Origin: Bufo bufo
Lineage: Eukaryota > Chordata > Amphibia > Anura > Bufonidae
DNA: 64,000 nucleotides
Reading direction: 5' to 3'
Assembly (NCBI RefSeq): GCF_905171765.1
Contig: NC_053394.1
Span: 157,298,756-157,362,755 of the forward strand
Made by a program: the position numbers and the translations under genes. This document shows, one piece after another, positions 54,597 to 64,000 of the stretch (positions are counted from its first letter, which is position 1; the number at the start of each line of letters is the position of its first letter). The notes under the pieces were generated by a model. It was not told the DNA's origin and did not search any database. It worked only from the letters and a program-made list of their open reading frames with translations.

Positions 54597-56374
54597 CTGC
54601 TGAAAGTAAATATAAAGCATACATTATATATCTCCTTAAATATAGGATTATCATATATATACTGAATTAACATTTTTTTTTTTCCCCCTATACAAATCAT
54701 ATAAATAATTCAATGAAGATGTGGGTTTTTAATGCATGAAAATAATACAGTTACAATAAATACATTAGTAAACTAATGAACGCTTCCATTTTGATCTGAG
54801 GTCTCAAGGATCTTGGGACTCTGATCTGAGGCCTGAAGGATCTTGGGGGTCTAAATTGTACAAGAGGTAGCAACCTGTTTGATCACCTCTAGCAGGTTAT
54901 GGCAGCAGGGAAAGCACTTTTACGCCCTCTTGTGACAAGACTCAGTGTTGAATCAGACCACACCTGTAATGATTTACATATCTGCCTGAGATATGACTGC
55001 AGACAGATCTTCGCAGCAATCTGACGTTTCTATGTGGGTACATTACTTTTTTTTTTTGTTAATGAGTGTGTGTGTATACCTATATTATAAAAATCAATGT
55101 CTGTTTATCCGTCTGTCTTCTATAGTGTTGGGCCTTTTCATAGGTAAATGCATTGATATCCAATTCATTATTGTCAAAATGGATGTTCATTGCCTTTAAG
55201 AGCCATGCTCGACTATAGTTGCAATTTTGTATGTCTTGAGTAGGCCAAATTAAGGTCACACAAAGGTTTATACTCTTCAGTGTTATCCTTCCCATGAATG
55301 TACCAGTCTGAGAAGATGTCTCCTTGTTTACTTTTAAATTTATGACGGGAGATAAGATAAGAAGCAGCTGGTGATAATTACCTATACAATTAGGCATTTA
55401 TTAATAAAGCAAAATATATAATATGTATGTATTCATTTAATGATCCTTAGTTAGTCCTTTGCATAAAACAATCAGTAGGACATATATATATATATATATA
55501 CATTTGTTTATATTATATTGTTATATGTTACGAAGACAACATATATCCAGTATATTGTATATATTTCTCATTAGAAGAGTGTCTGTGAAGATGTGTGTTT
55601 TGTAACAATTAATCACATCTTTGGTATGACAGAGGAGGTACTGATATCTCTGTGAGAAAACAAGCCATTTACGATCCATAAATTAAATGTGAGAAACCTT
55701 CAGAGAGACGCCTAGAGGTCTGTCTCTAATTGCTACAAGTGTCAGAATTAATCCCTATAGCTTTGAATTAAAGCTTCTAAGGTCAAAATGTATATTCAGA
55801 CTTACATAAGTTAACCCTTTATACTATGATGCAGATAGCTTATACAGCAGTGCCACCTAGGTATCAGTAGGTGACATTACAACAGTAGCAAAAGTGCATT
55901 CTGGGTAAGGTTATGATGTCACATTTTTTATCAATGATCACGCCCATCCGACAATGATTGGAAAGGTCCAAACCAGGAAGGTGTGTCTAACTGATAAGTT
56001 TGGGATCATAAGCCATACACAGGAGGTGAAGGAGAAAGAAAGAAAGAGAAGGTAGAAGGAAGGAGAGGAGAAGTTGAGGTCTATCAAGATGAAAGCCATG
56101 GTGAGATGCGCTATGATGGACCACCCAGCTTTCCTAGGAGCAGAAGTGAGATTCCTACTAGGACTTGGTAAGAGACACAGAAAATGATATTTCATTTTAT
56201 TAAGACTAATTTGATAGTGTGGGTGAAATTATACCATCTAGATTGGCGAATAAATAAATGATTAAATTAATTGATCATCTCCATATTGAGATGTAGTCTT
56301 AGGATATTGTGAGGCTTCATTCTACCTGCAGAAGAATCTAGACTCATAATCTAGCAAAGCATTAAATGATTGCT

Positions 56375-56420
<46 letters not shown>

Positions 56421-57920
56421 TATATTGATAGAACATTCTTCGCCAAGCTAAGTGATGGATTCCCACAGGAGAGACTTATTTCAAGTCCCTCCCATTAAGA
56501 TATGGTCTAGCAAGATCCTAGATCCCTGTTATTTATCTTAATATTCTTACCAAAGTTATATGTGTGAAAATAGTCCAGGATGGGGCGGAAGGATACAGTT
56601 GTCTCTTCTAAGTTATATCCTTGAATGGATTTGCCCATCTTGAAGTCATGTGATGTGTAGTTGGTTAGGGGGGGCAGAATGTATTTAGCATTCTATATTG
56701 ATGTCTAGGATTAGACATGCCAATCCTGATATCATGAGGTTTTCTCTGAACAGAAGTAATGTATATAACTTATGTTGCTACTTTGATATCCTAACCTAAT
56801 AATAGCTTGGTTATAATGTGACAAGTTGTTTCCACTCACATGTATTGTTAAGCTTGTAATGCTTTATATTAACGCTATATATATTCATTTGCATGTATCT
56901 TTGTGTTTATTTACTTATATATGTATAACCTTGTAACCAATAAATCTGCATACTTTTATAATACCTGTGTATTATTGTATAATGCAGAACTACATTTTAT
57001 CATTAACGCCATCTCACGTCAAAAAGAACTTATTTATCTGAGGAAATAGTCGGACTCAGATGTGAATTGTATCAATTAGGTTGTCTACAATTCACCAGGT
57101 CATGATTTTAAGAATTTATGACAAATTTTATAAATTAATTTTTTTTATGATTAATAATTTTTATGACCATAATTAATAATTCTTAATTGAATTATTACCC
57201 ACCGACAATAGGCATCCAAACGCCTGAACTTTTGGACACCAAATTTGGCACATTGGGTGTCTGGGAAGGTTTTCTTAACATTTCAGCTCAGTAGGACATA
57301 CCGTTCTTGAGATATTCCCAGAAATGCAAATATGGCACCATCACTTGACCCGTAATAGCCAATAGAAGCTCGCAGATCCTTCACTCATCTCCTAGCTGAC
57401 ATACACACGGTCACATGGCCCTTATTAGCCAATAGAAGCTCGCAGGTCCTTCACTCATCTCCTAGCTGACATACACACGGTCACATGGCCCTTATTAGCC
57501 AATAGAAGCTCGCAGGTCCTTCACTCATCTCCTAGCTGACATACACACGGTCACATGGCCCTTATTAGCCAATAGAAGCTAATAAGGTGCTTCAGTCTTC
57601 GCCTCATTGACATACACACAGTTTTACACTAGGTTTCCATAACAACCCAGCCATTTTTCTCCACTGTTATAGGTCATTGTTAAGGGGATGGGGGTGCTGT
57701 TGAGGTCATTGTTAAGGAGGCAGAGTGCCGTGGAGGTCACTGTTAAGGGGGACAGGTAAATATAAAATAAACAGTGTGCAACTGTCAGGGTATATAGGGC
57801 TATTAGCCATTTCCCTGTAAAAAAAATGAAGATATGGATTGGCCTCCTGGGCACCCTTGGAACCAATCTAATGAACATACAAACAGGCCAACAATTCATA
57901 CTCAGGCAGCGCATGGTACT

Positions 57921-57965
<45 letters not shown>

Positions 57966-58087
57966 TATACTGAGAAACAAGCCTTCTGACATTAACATAT
58001 TGGAAAGACAGTGAAGAAACTAGAAAATGTTTACTAGTCCATACTCAGAGGAGAGTGAACAATAGATATCTGTCACCTTGTACTTAC
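54597..58087. other. ZNF gene 2 last intron: AT-rich DNA with microsatellites
   Basis: It holds TA microsatellites (55484-55501, 56369-56424 and 57929-57961), a degraded agaaagaaagaaagag tract (56034-56050) and a 70-bp tandem repeat (57345-57600). AATAAA near 56938 followed by a gtgtattattgtataatgca segment could mark an old LTR, but I found no matching partner or target duplication. Confidence 0.5.
57345..57600. repeat. 70-bp tandem repeat
   Basis: About 3.6 copies of a unit containing attagccaatagaagctcgc and tccttcactcatctcctagc, with starts at 57351, 57421, 57491 and 57561. Intronic, non-coding. Confidence 0.88.
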
Positions 58088-58214
58088 CAGGGCTGATCTC
58101 TATTGGAATTTCCTCTTCCTTACACTGCTGATCACCCATCATGTATGTCTCTTCCTCTTCTTCATCATCATCATCTTCTTCTTCTATAACTTTAATATCA
58201 AGTAGATCTTCTTC
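58088..58214 (-). CDS. ZNF gene 2, penultimate exon with acidic run
   Basis: The 127-nt exon has acceptor TTTAATAG before 58214 and donor GTAAGTAC after 58088, phase 0 to phase 1. It encodes EEDLLDIKVIEEEDDDDEEE, then ETYMMGDQQCKEEEIPIEIS. It is homologous to gene 1 exon 20940-21051 (DIKVE...CKQEE), but has an Asp/Glu expansion encoded by a GAT/GAA repeat. Its phase matches the zinc-finger exon. Confidence 0.87.
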
Positions 58215-58927
58215 CTATTAAAGATATAACAATCAACGGGAAGTTGGAAAGAAATGTAACAAAACACTTTAGGACAATAGAATAATAAAATATTCTATTC
58301 TTAAAAAAATTCCGTCACTATCTATATTTAAAAAACAATCATAAAATTCCGCAGTTTTCACACTGGGTTTTAGGGCTATATTACACCAACAGATTAATCA
58401 GACCAATAGTTGTGTGTGAACAGCCATCTGACCAATGATTGGTCAGAAAATCTGTCAGATAATCAGTTAGTGTAATACAGCCCTCAGGCATAAAACACGT
58501 TAAACTCTTTTGAGTGCAACTAAATGGGCTGTAGACAGCATGAACAGGAGAGGACCTCTGACTTCTATGGGGGAGTTTTCTAGGCATTCTCTGTGTCCTG
58601 TGCAGATGTCAGAAGGGAGAAGACAAGCTTTGATATAACCTATTCTGAATGGTGGAATCTGTGTTATCTATATCTGTCATTGTTATCCTTCCTGTGCTGA
58701 TAATGATAATAGCTACTGATAAATTACCTCTACAGAACAGGAAACAATGACCTATTATTGGACCTAGGGTCCAATGTGAAAATTGCAAAGTTACATTTTT
58801 TTTTAAATATAAATAGTAACATGGGCAATAATAATAATAGAACCCAATTTTTTTTAAAAGCATATAAACATGAGTTAACCCCTTCCCGAATGCCTCGTTT
58901 AATGTACAGCAGAAGCTGGGAATTTAA

Positions 58928-59515
58928 AGGGTTTCTGTCACCAGATTTAACCCTATTAAGCTAGCTGACATTAGCGATGTGCTAATGTCAGCTAAACCTA
59001 ACTAGCCTATTCCTACTTTTATCTATGCCCCAGTTACTCCAGAAATCTAACTTTTATAATATGCTAATTAACCACTAGGAGCCCTCCAAGTCCTGATTGA
59101 CAGGGCCAGGCAGCGCTCACATCTGTCTGCCAGCCCTGTGCTCTGGTGAAATCTCGCGCCGTTCAGTATTTGGCACAGGCGAGGTGAGGGAAAGACGCTC
59201 GCAGGCTGCCAGCTTCCTCACCGCGCGGAATGCTGAATTGCGCGAGATTTCACCAGAGCACAGGGCTGACAGACAGATGCGGGCACTGCCTTGCCAGGTC
59301 AATCAGGACTTGGAGGGAGACAACAGAGGTAAGGAGAACGGAGCCTCTAGGAGCAGGAACAATGCCCCCCCCCATAGAGTCTAATTAGCTTATTATAAAA
59401 GTGGCGTAACGGGGGCATAGATAAAAGTAGGAATAGGCTAGTTAGGTTTAGCTGACATTAGCACATCGCTAATGTCAGCTAGCTTAATAGGGTTAAATCT
59501 GGTGACAGAATCCCT
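58928..59515. mobile_element. TTAA foldback element (AGGGTTTCTGTCACC ends)
   Basis: TTAA on both sides (58924-58927 and 59516-59519). The arms of about 150 bp plus inner inverted segments (ccaggcagcgctcacatctg, gaaatctcgcgcc against their inverses at 59240-59300). Its end motif TTCTGTCACC is shared with 35621-36307, so both may use the same transposase. Confidence 0.9.
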
Positions 59516-59573
59516 TTAAATAAATATGGAGCACTTTCACAAGCACCATAGAGCCTGGGTTTCTGCTGTTTTA

Positions 59574-60065
59574 GGCTACTTTCACACCTGCGTTCGGGTG
59601 TCCGCTCGTGAGCTCCGTTTGAAGGGGCTCACAAGCGGCCCCGAACGCAGCCGTCCAGCCCTAATGCATTCTCAGTGGATGCGGATCCGCTCAGAATGCA
59701 TCAGTCTGCCAGCGTTCAGCCTCTGCTCAGCGAGCGGACACCTGAACGCTGCTTGCAGCGTTCGGGTGTCCGCCTGGCCGTGCGGAGGCAAGCGGATCCG
59801 TCCAGACTTACAATGTAAGTCAATGGGGACGGATCCGTTTGAAGATGACACTATATGGCTCAATCTTCAAACGGATCCACCCCCATTGACTTTCAATGTA
59901 AAGTCTGGACGGATCCGCTCAGGCTACTTTCACACTTAGAAATTTTTCTAAGTTATAATGCAGACGGATCCGTTCTGAACGGATGCAAACGTCTGCATTA
60001 TAGGAGCGGATCCGTCTGATGAAACATCAGACGGACCCGCTCCGAACGCTAGTGTGAAAGTAGCC
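59574..60065. mobile_element. PIF/Harbinger-type MITE, GGCTACTTTCACAC family, copy 2
   Basis: The ends GGCTACTTTCACACCTGCGT and AGTGTGAAAGTAGCC are flanked by TTA (59571-59573 and 60066-60068). 492 bp, in opposite internal orientation to copy 1. Confidence 0.93.
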
Positions 60066-61407
60066 TTAAACAGAAAAGCTTTTGGTTCTGAGTAAAAACC
60101 TTGGTCTTTTTGAAGAAATCAAGGTTATTACAGCTGTAGTTCCTGTAGAGCCCTGCAGGTGGCAGGGCTCCTTAAGAACATAGCTAATCTGTAATAAATT
60201 GCATGGTAAGTAATTGCTATGTAATTCATTGCAATTGCTTGTTATAGTCACTTAGTCAGAAGTGTAAACAAAAAAAAAACAGTAAAAGATTTTATTTTTA
60301 TAAAAAAAATATATATATATAAAATTTAAATAATAATAAACAATAAAAAATAAACATCATAGGTATTGCCACATACTACTTAAATATAAACATATTTATC
60401 CCATATGGTGAATGTCGTAAAATTTGAAATGGCCGATCCGTCATTTTTTTTATTCCTTCACCTCTCCCAAAAAATTAAATAAAGAGTTAAAGTCATACAC
60501 ATTCAAATCATTAAAATCTACAGAATGTCCTGCAAAAAAAAAATAATAATAATCAGCCCCACAGAGTGCCATAAACATAATTAAAACATTATGAGGACCA
60601 GAATATGGTGCTGAAAAGAAAAACTATATAAACGTGGTATCGCTGTAATTGTACTAACCTGGAAAATGATGGCAACCGGTCAGTTTTACTGCATAGGAAA
60701 CGCGGTAAAAACAAAACTTTGGCAGAATTGCGTTTTTCCACTAATTCCACCCCATTTGGAATTAGGGTTGTTACGATACCAAAATTTTGATACCATAAAA
60801 AAGTATTGCGATACTCGATACCAAGCAAAAACAAAATAAAACACCAAAAAAGCCGTGTGCATTCCCCATTTTATTGAAAATTCGGCCCATAATCGAACAG
60901 TCCTATCCTATTTTTTCGGGGGTCAAGGTGACAAAAAAAATGGCGAATCTCGCATGTTTTATATTTTTTTTTCCTGCTACGGCGTTCACTGCATAGGAGA
61001 TATTTTTTTATATTTTAATAGTTTGGACTTTTCGGCGTGGCGATATGTAATAGGTTTATTTATTCTTTGTACATTTTTTATGTAAAATTGGGAAAGGGGG
61101 CGATATGCAATATTAAAATGGTGCCATTATAAAATACGTCTTGTTCTGCAAAAAACAAACTCTTATACGGCTATGTGAATGAAAAATAAAATAAGCCACC
61201 GGGAAGGCAGGGAGCGAAAAACAAAAACGGAAAATCCTCTGGGGTTGAAATGGTTAAACAATAGGTCATTTTCTGATGACACATTCCCTTTAATGTAGGC
61301 CTACCAGAAGATATTTAGTGCAGATCTGTGATCAGGCTATGTTACTCTATGGAAGGTCAGTACAGTATGGAGACAGGTAATGTTCTCCTAACAGTGCAAA
61401 AAATTAT

Positions 61408-62060
61408 GAGGGTCATTTATTAAAACCGGTGTTTTAGACGCCAGTCTTAATAACCCCTGCGCAAACCTCTACATAACTTTGGCGCATCCACCGCCGGTCT
61501 AAATGTAAAACGGCTTCCTTGCTGGCTTAGGCTACTTTCACACTTGCGTTCAGAGCGGATCCGTCTGGTGTCTGCACAGACGGATCCGCTCCTATAATGC
61601 TCCTATAATGCAGACGTGTGGATCCGTTCAGAACGGATCCGTTTGCATTATAGTTTAGAAAAAATTCTAAGTGTGAAAGTTGTTCAGACGGATCCGTCCA
61701 GACTTTACATTGAAAGTCAATGGGGACGGATCCGTTTGAAAATTGAGCCATATTGTGTCAACTTCAAACGGATCCATCCCCATTGACTTACATTGTAAGT
61801 CTGGACGGATCCGTTTGCCTCCGCACGGCCAGGCCAGGCAGACACCGGAACGCTGCAAGCAGCGTTCCGGTGTCCGCCTGCTGAGCGGAGGCTGAACGCT
61901 GCCAGACTGATCCGCATCCACTCTGAATGCATTGGGGCAGTACGGATGCGTTTGGGGCCGCTAGTGAGAGCCTTCAAACGGAGCTCACAAGCGGAACCCC
62001 GAACGCTAGTGTGAAAGTAGCCTTAAATTTAGACCATTTTCTACGCCTAAAAAAGGTAGA
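61408..62060. repeat. Dispersed repeat (GGGTCATTTATTAA) split by a MITE
   Basis: 61408-61526 (gggtcatttattaaaaccgg; cataactttggcgcatccac) and 62026-62060 (tttctacgcctaaaaaaggt) form one repeat interrupted by the MITE at 61530-62022. The same repeat lies in the other orientation at 63640-64000. Confidence 0.75.
61530..62022. mobile_element. PIF/Harbinger-type MITE, GGCTACTTTCACAC family, copy 3
   Basis: The ends GGCTACTTTCACACTTGCGT and AGTGTGAAAGTAGCC are flanked by TTA (61527-61529 and 62023-62025). 493 bp; it lies within the repeat at 61408-62060. Confidence 0.93.
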
Positions 62061-62074
62061 AAATGATAACTTAA

Positions 62075-62345
62075 AGTGCCTCTGTCACCAGGAACAACCC
62101 TATTAAACCAGACATACTGGCTCGTAGGGCTCCTCATGCTGATTAAAACCGTACCTTTCTTTTGTCTTTTTGATAAATAGCTGCAGAGATTTCAGCGTTT
62201 TTATTCATATGCAAATGAGCAATTAGAGCACTCAGAGGCGGGGCTGAATGGTCTGAGCACTGCTCTGTAACACCCTCTGTGTTCTGTACACGCCCCCTCC
62301 CCTTAATTGCTATTTAATAATAATAATAAGCAATTAAAATGCCTG
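62075..62345. mobile_element. Truncated TTAA element (AGTGCCTCTGTCACC end)
   Basis: Follows TTAA (62071-62074) and has the TCTGTCACC motif of the foldback family, then ttattcatatgcaaatgagc. No right end is found before the ZNF gene 2 exon. Confidence 0.6.
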
Positions 62346-62702
62346 AGTGTCATTCCCAGTTGCCATCTCCAGGGCAGGACATAGGCCTTTTCCAGCCTGC
62401 GGTTCGAGATACCCGTGTCCCTGTGCCATTTGTACACTGCCTCATATAGTGGTCTGTGGCCCATGAAGGTGAACATCCAGGGAGCGAGTCATGGGGACAG
62501 TCATACAACTGAATTCAGGAGGGCATCTATGGTTGACGGTCAGGTACACAAGTACCTTTTTCTCCCACCTGAGAACATCAGATTATCATGTTCCTAGCCA
62601 ATGACAGTGAGGAGTGCTCAGATTGGCCCACAGAATATTTTCCCAGTAGGGTCTATGGCCACCCCTGCTGTATAATGTCCCAGCATTCCCAGACCCGCTC
62701 AC

Positions 62703-62894
62703 CTCACCAGCAAGAAGGTCAATGATCTTCTTGGTTAGTTCTAGGATCTTCTGTTTGTTGTTTCTTTCAGATATCAGTGAGTTTGGTGGGGCTTCTGTGA
62801 CGGGGCTCTGAGATCTGCTACATCCTCCTGACACACTATGATGGCTGCTCGGGGTCACACATTCTCCAGATGTCTTCTTCACTACTGTGTATTC
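62703..62894 (-). CDS. ZNF gene 2, second coding exon (FAX-like helix module)
   Basis: The 192-nt exon has acceptor ACACAG before 62894 and donor GTGAGC after 62703, phase 0 at both ends. It encodes [20 protein letters not shown], a Ser-rich middle and finally [16 protein letters not shown]. It is the paralogue of 25328-25507 with four extra codons. The next exon in gene 1 type genes would be KRAB, but none is seen downstream. Confidence 0.87.
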
Positions 62895-63005
62895 CTGTGT
62901 ATAGAATGGCCTCTCTAAATATCACCATGTACATTCCCAGAATCCCTCACCTCTTTGGTCAGGTCCACGTTATCCAGTTATATAAAAAGAGCGAAATGAA
63001 CTGAC

Positions 63006-63141
63006 CTCTCCGGTCAACAGCCAGATGATCTCCAGGGTGAGGTTTAATATCTTTCCGGAAATCTGGTTCCTGGCCTTCTCCATCCTGTAAGGTTTAGTCA
63101 ATGAGAGGACCACTGCTTCATTGAGATTATGAAAAGACCAG
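63006..63141 (-). CDS. ZNF gene 2, first coding exon
   Basis: Coding starts at ATG 63083-63081 and runs 26 codons to a GTCAGT donor after 63006: MEKARNQISGKILNLTLEII then WLLTGE. Bases 63084-63141 are probable 5' untranslated, after a TTTCCCAG acceptor. The paralogue exon in gene 1 has the same length and start. Confidence 0.85.
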
Positions 63142-63368
63142 CTGGGAAAACAAGAACATAGTAGTTGTATTACAAGGGCTATGAGTCTTCTTTGCATAGC
63201 TTTTGTACTTTTTTACACTACAGTAGATGTAGGTAGCTGTACAGTATACAGTTGCATACATAAGGGATTCAAGTCTGGATGAACACACTACAAATGGTGT
63301 GAAGACAAATAAACAGGGTCATTTACCCTGTATTTTAAAATAAAAAAAACAAAAGAAGTGATACTCAC

Positions 63369-63480
63369 TTCATCCATCTCTCACCGCTCCCATCCTAATG
63401 CGTCCTGTGTTGTTGGTCTCTACAATCTGACCTCTAGCAATATTGGTGACCCACCTCAGCCAGTGTCATTTCCAGGAGCG
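63369..63480 (-). other. ZNF gene 2, possible non-coding first exon
   Basis: On the minus strand GGATGAA is followed by a strong donor GTGAGTAT (from 63368 down), about 230 bases upstream of the first coding exon. By analogy with gene 1 this could be the 5' untranslated exon. Its upstream limit is arbitrary and no TATA box or CRE is obvious. Confidence 0.35.
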
Positions 63481-63639
63481 GCAGAAGATCGTTGAGGCGA
63501 GTGTCAATTCTGTCACCCCCCCCACCCCACCCCATGGATTCTCACACAATACAGGCTCAATACCTGCCAGGGCTGTGTCAACCTAATGAAATCAGACCTT
63601 TTATTTGGAGATCGGATGTTGCATCGCCAAGAACAAAGG

Positions 63640-64000
63640 GGGTCAATTACTAAGTGATATACACCAGTTTTCTGTCGTACATCTGTCTCAGATTGCGGCG
63701 CAAAGGTTACTTGCGCGCGATCTGTGACTTTTCCCAACTAACACCAGGTCTATGACGAGAGTGTGTGGGCGGTAAAGGGTACAGGCTGGCAGGCGCGTCT
63801 AGTTAATTTTCTACGTCTGTTTTAGGCGTAGAAAATTGTCTAAATTTAAGCCAGAAAGGAAGCTGTCTTACATTTAGACCGGCGCTGGATGTGCCAAAGT
63901 TAGAGAGGCCTGTGCCTCTTCATAACTTTGGCAAATCCACCACCAGCTTAGGGCTTTATTAAGACCAGCGCCTAAAATGTCGATCTTCATAAATGACACC
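63640..64000. mobile_element. Dispersed MITE-like repeat running to the window end
   Basis: Begins gggggtcaattactaagtga and reaches cttcataaatgacacc at the window end, roughly its inverse. The interior shares tctaaatttaagcc, catttagaccggcgctgga and cataactttggcaaatccac with 61408-62060 in the opposite orientation. Confidence 0.65.

Larger units (their letters stand above)
58879..61253. mobile_element. Candidate non-coding piggyBac-type element hosting MITEs
   Basis: TTAACCCCTTCCCG at the left (TTAA 58875-58878) and GGGGTTGAAATGGTTAA at the right (TTAA 61254-61257) could be its ends. The interior contains aacgtggtatcgctgtaatt, a phrase typical of frog non-autonomous piggyBac tails, and ttgttacgataccaaaattt. 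Two MITEs lie within it (58928-59515 and 59574-60065). The terminal repeats match only partly. Confidence 0.5.

Noticed and set aside
55440..57000. Possible solo LTR ending near AATAAA 56938
   Set aside because: No matching termini, target duplication or second copy is visible. It is noted only as an AT-rich intron stretch.

Overview
The window is repeat-rich vertebrate nuclear DNA, most probably from an anuran amphibian. Three things point that way: two KRAB/FAX-like multi-exon C2H2 zinc-finger genes of the type abundant in frogs, TTAA-flanked piggyBac-type elements and foldback MITEs, and a mixture of Penelope, DIRS, Ty3/Gypsy, hAT, PIF/Harbinger, Tc1 and mariner copies. The species cannot be fixed from sequence alone. 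I see no rRNA, tRNA or CRISPR.

Host genes. Both lie on the minus strand. ZNF gene 1 runs from a probable non-coding first exon near 26425-26510 (next to a TGACGTCA site) through coding exons 25625-25702, 25328-25507, 25115-25238 (KRAB A-box), 24819-25006 and 20940-21051 to the 8-finger terminal exon 17914-18935. All splice phases agree. ZNF gene 2 is a paralogue: 63006-63083, 62703-62894, 58088-58214 and a 10-finger terminal exon 53454-54596. No exon matching the KRAB exon or the one after it is visible between 58214 and 62703, yet the remaining exons still join in frame.

Mobile DNA, left to right. 1-2482 is a decayed piggyBac inserted at a TTAA in a DIRS-type gag (2487-3200). 3577-5610 is a gag-only Ty3/Gypsy-like element with two LTRs and an ATCTG target duplication. 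About 5735-11190 is a minus-strand Penelope-like element (RT plus GIY-YIG), interrupted by a hAT element (6252-8345) full of minisatellite. 12561-17344 is a 4.8-kb non-coding piggyBac-type element made of a 760-bp palindromic satellite and a second array seeded by a MITE. 27359-36339 is a piggyBac element expanded to 9 kb by nested insertions: a hAT at 29975-31876, a TWA-flanked MITE at 34189-34686 and a TTAA foldback at 35621-36307. 37727-38790 is another minisatellite-bearing hAT. 39810-40480 is an L2-like LINE fragment. 42515-44128 is a relative of the 12561-17344 element. 44249-45231 is a solo LTR. 46617-48248 is a nearly intact mariner with very long inverted repeats, nested inside a TTAA element. 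52205-53050 is a decayed Tc1-like transposase. The zinc-finger introns are loaded with MITEs.

The window therefore holds a stratified record of transposition around two zinc-finger genes of a class often implicated in transposon repression (that link is inference). Many element boundaries can be fixed to the base because target-site duplications survive: TTAA, TWA, TA, 5 bp or 8 bp according to superfamily.
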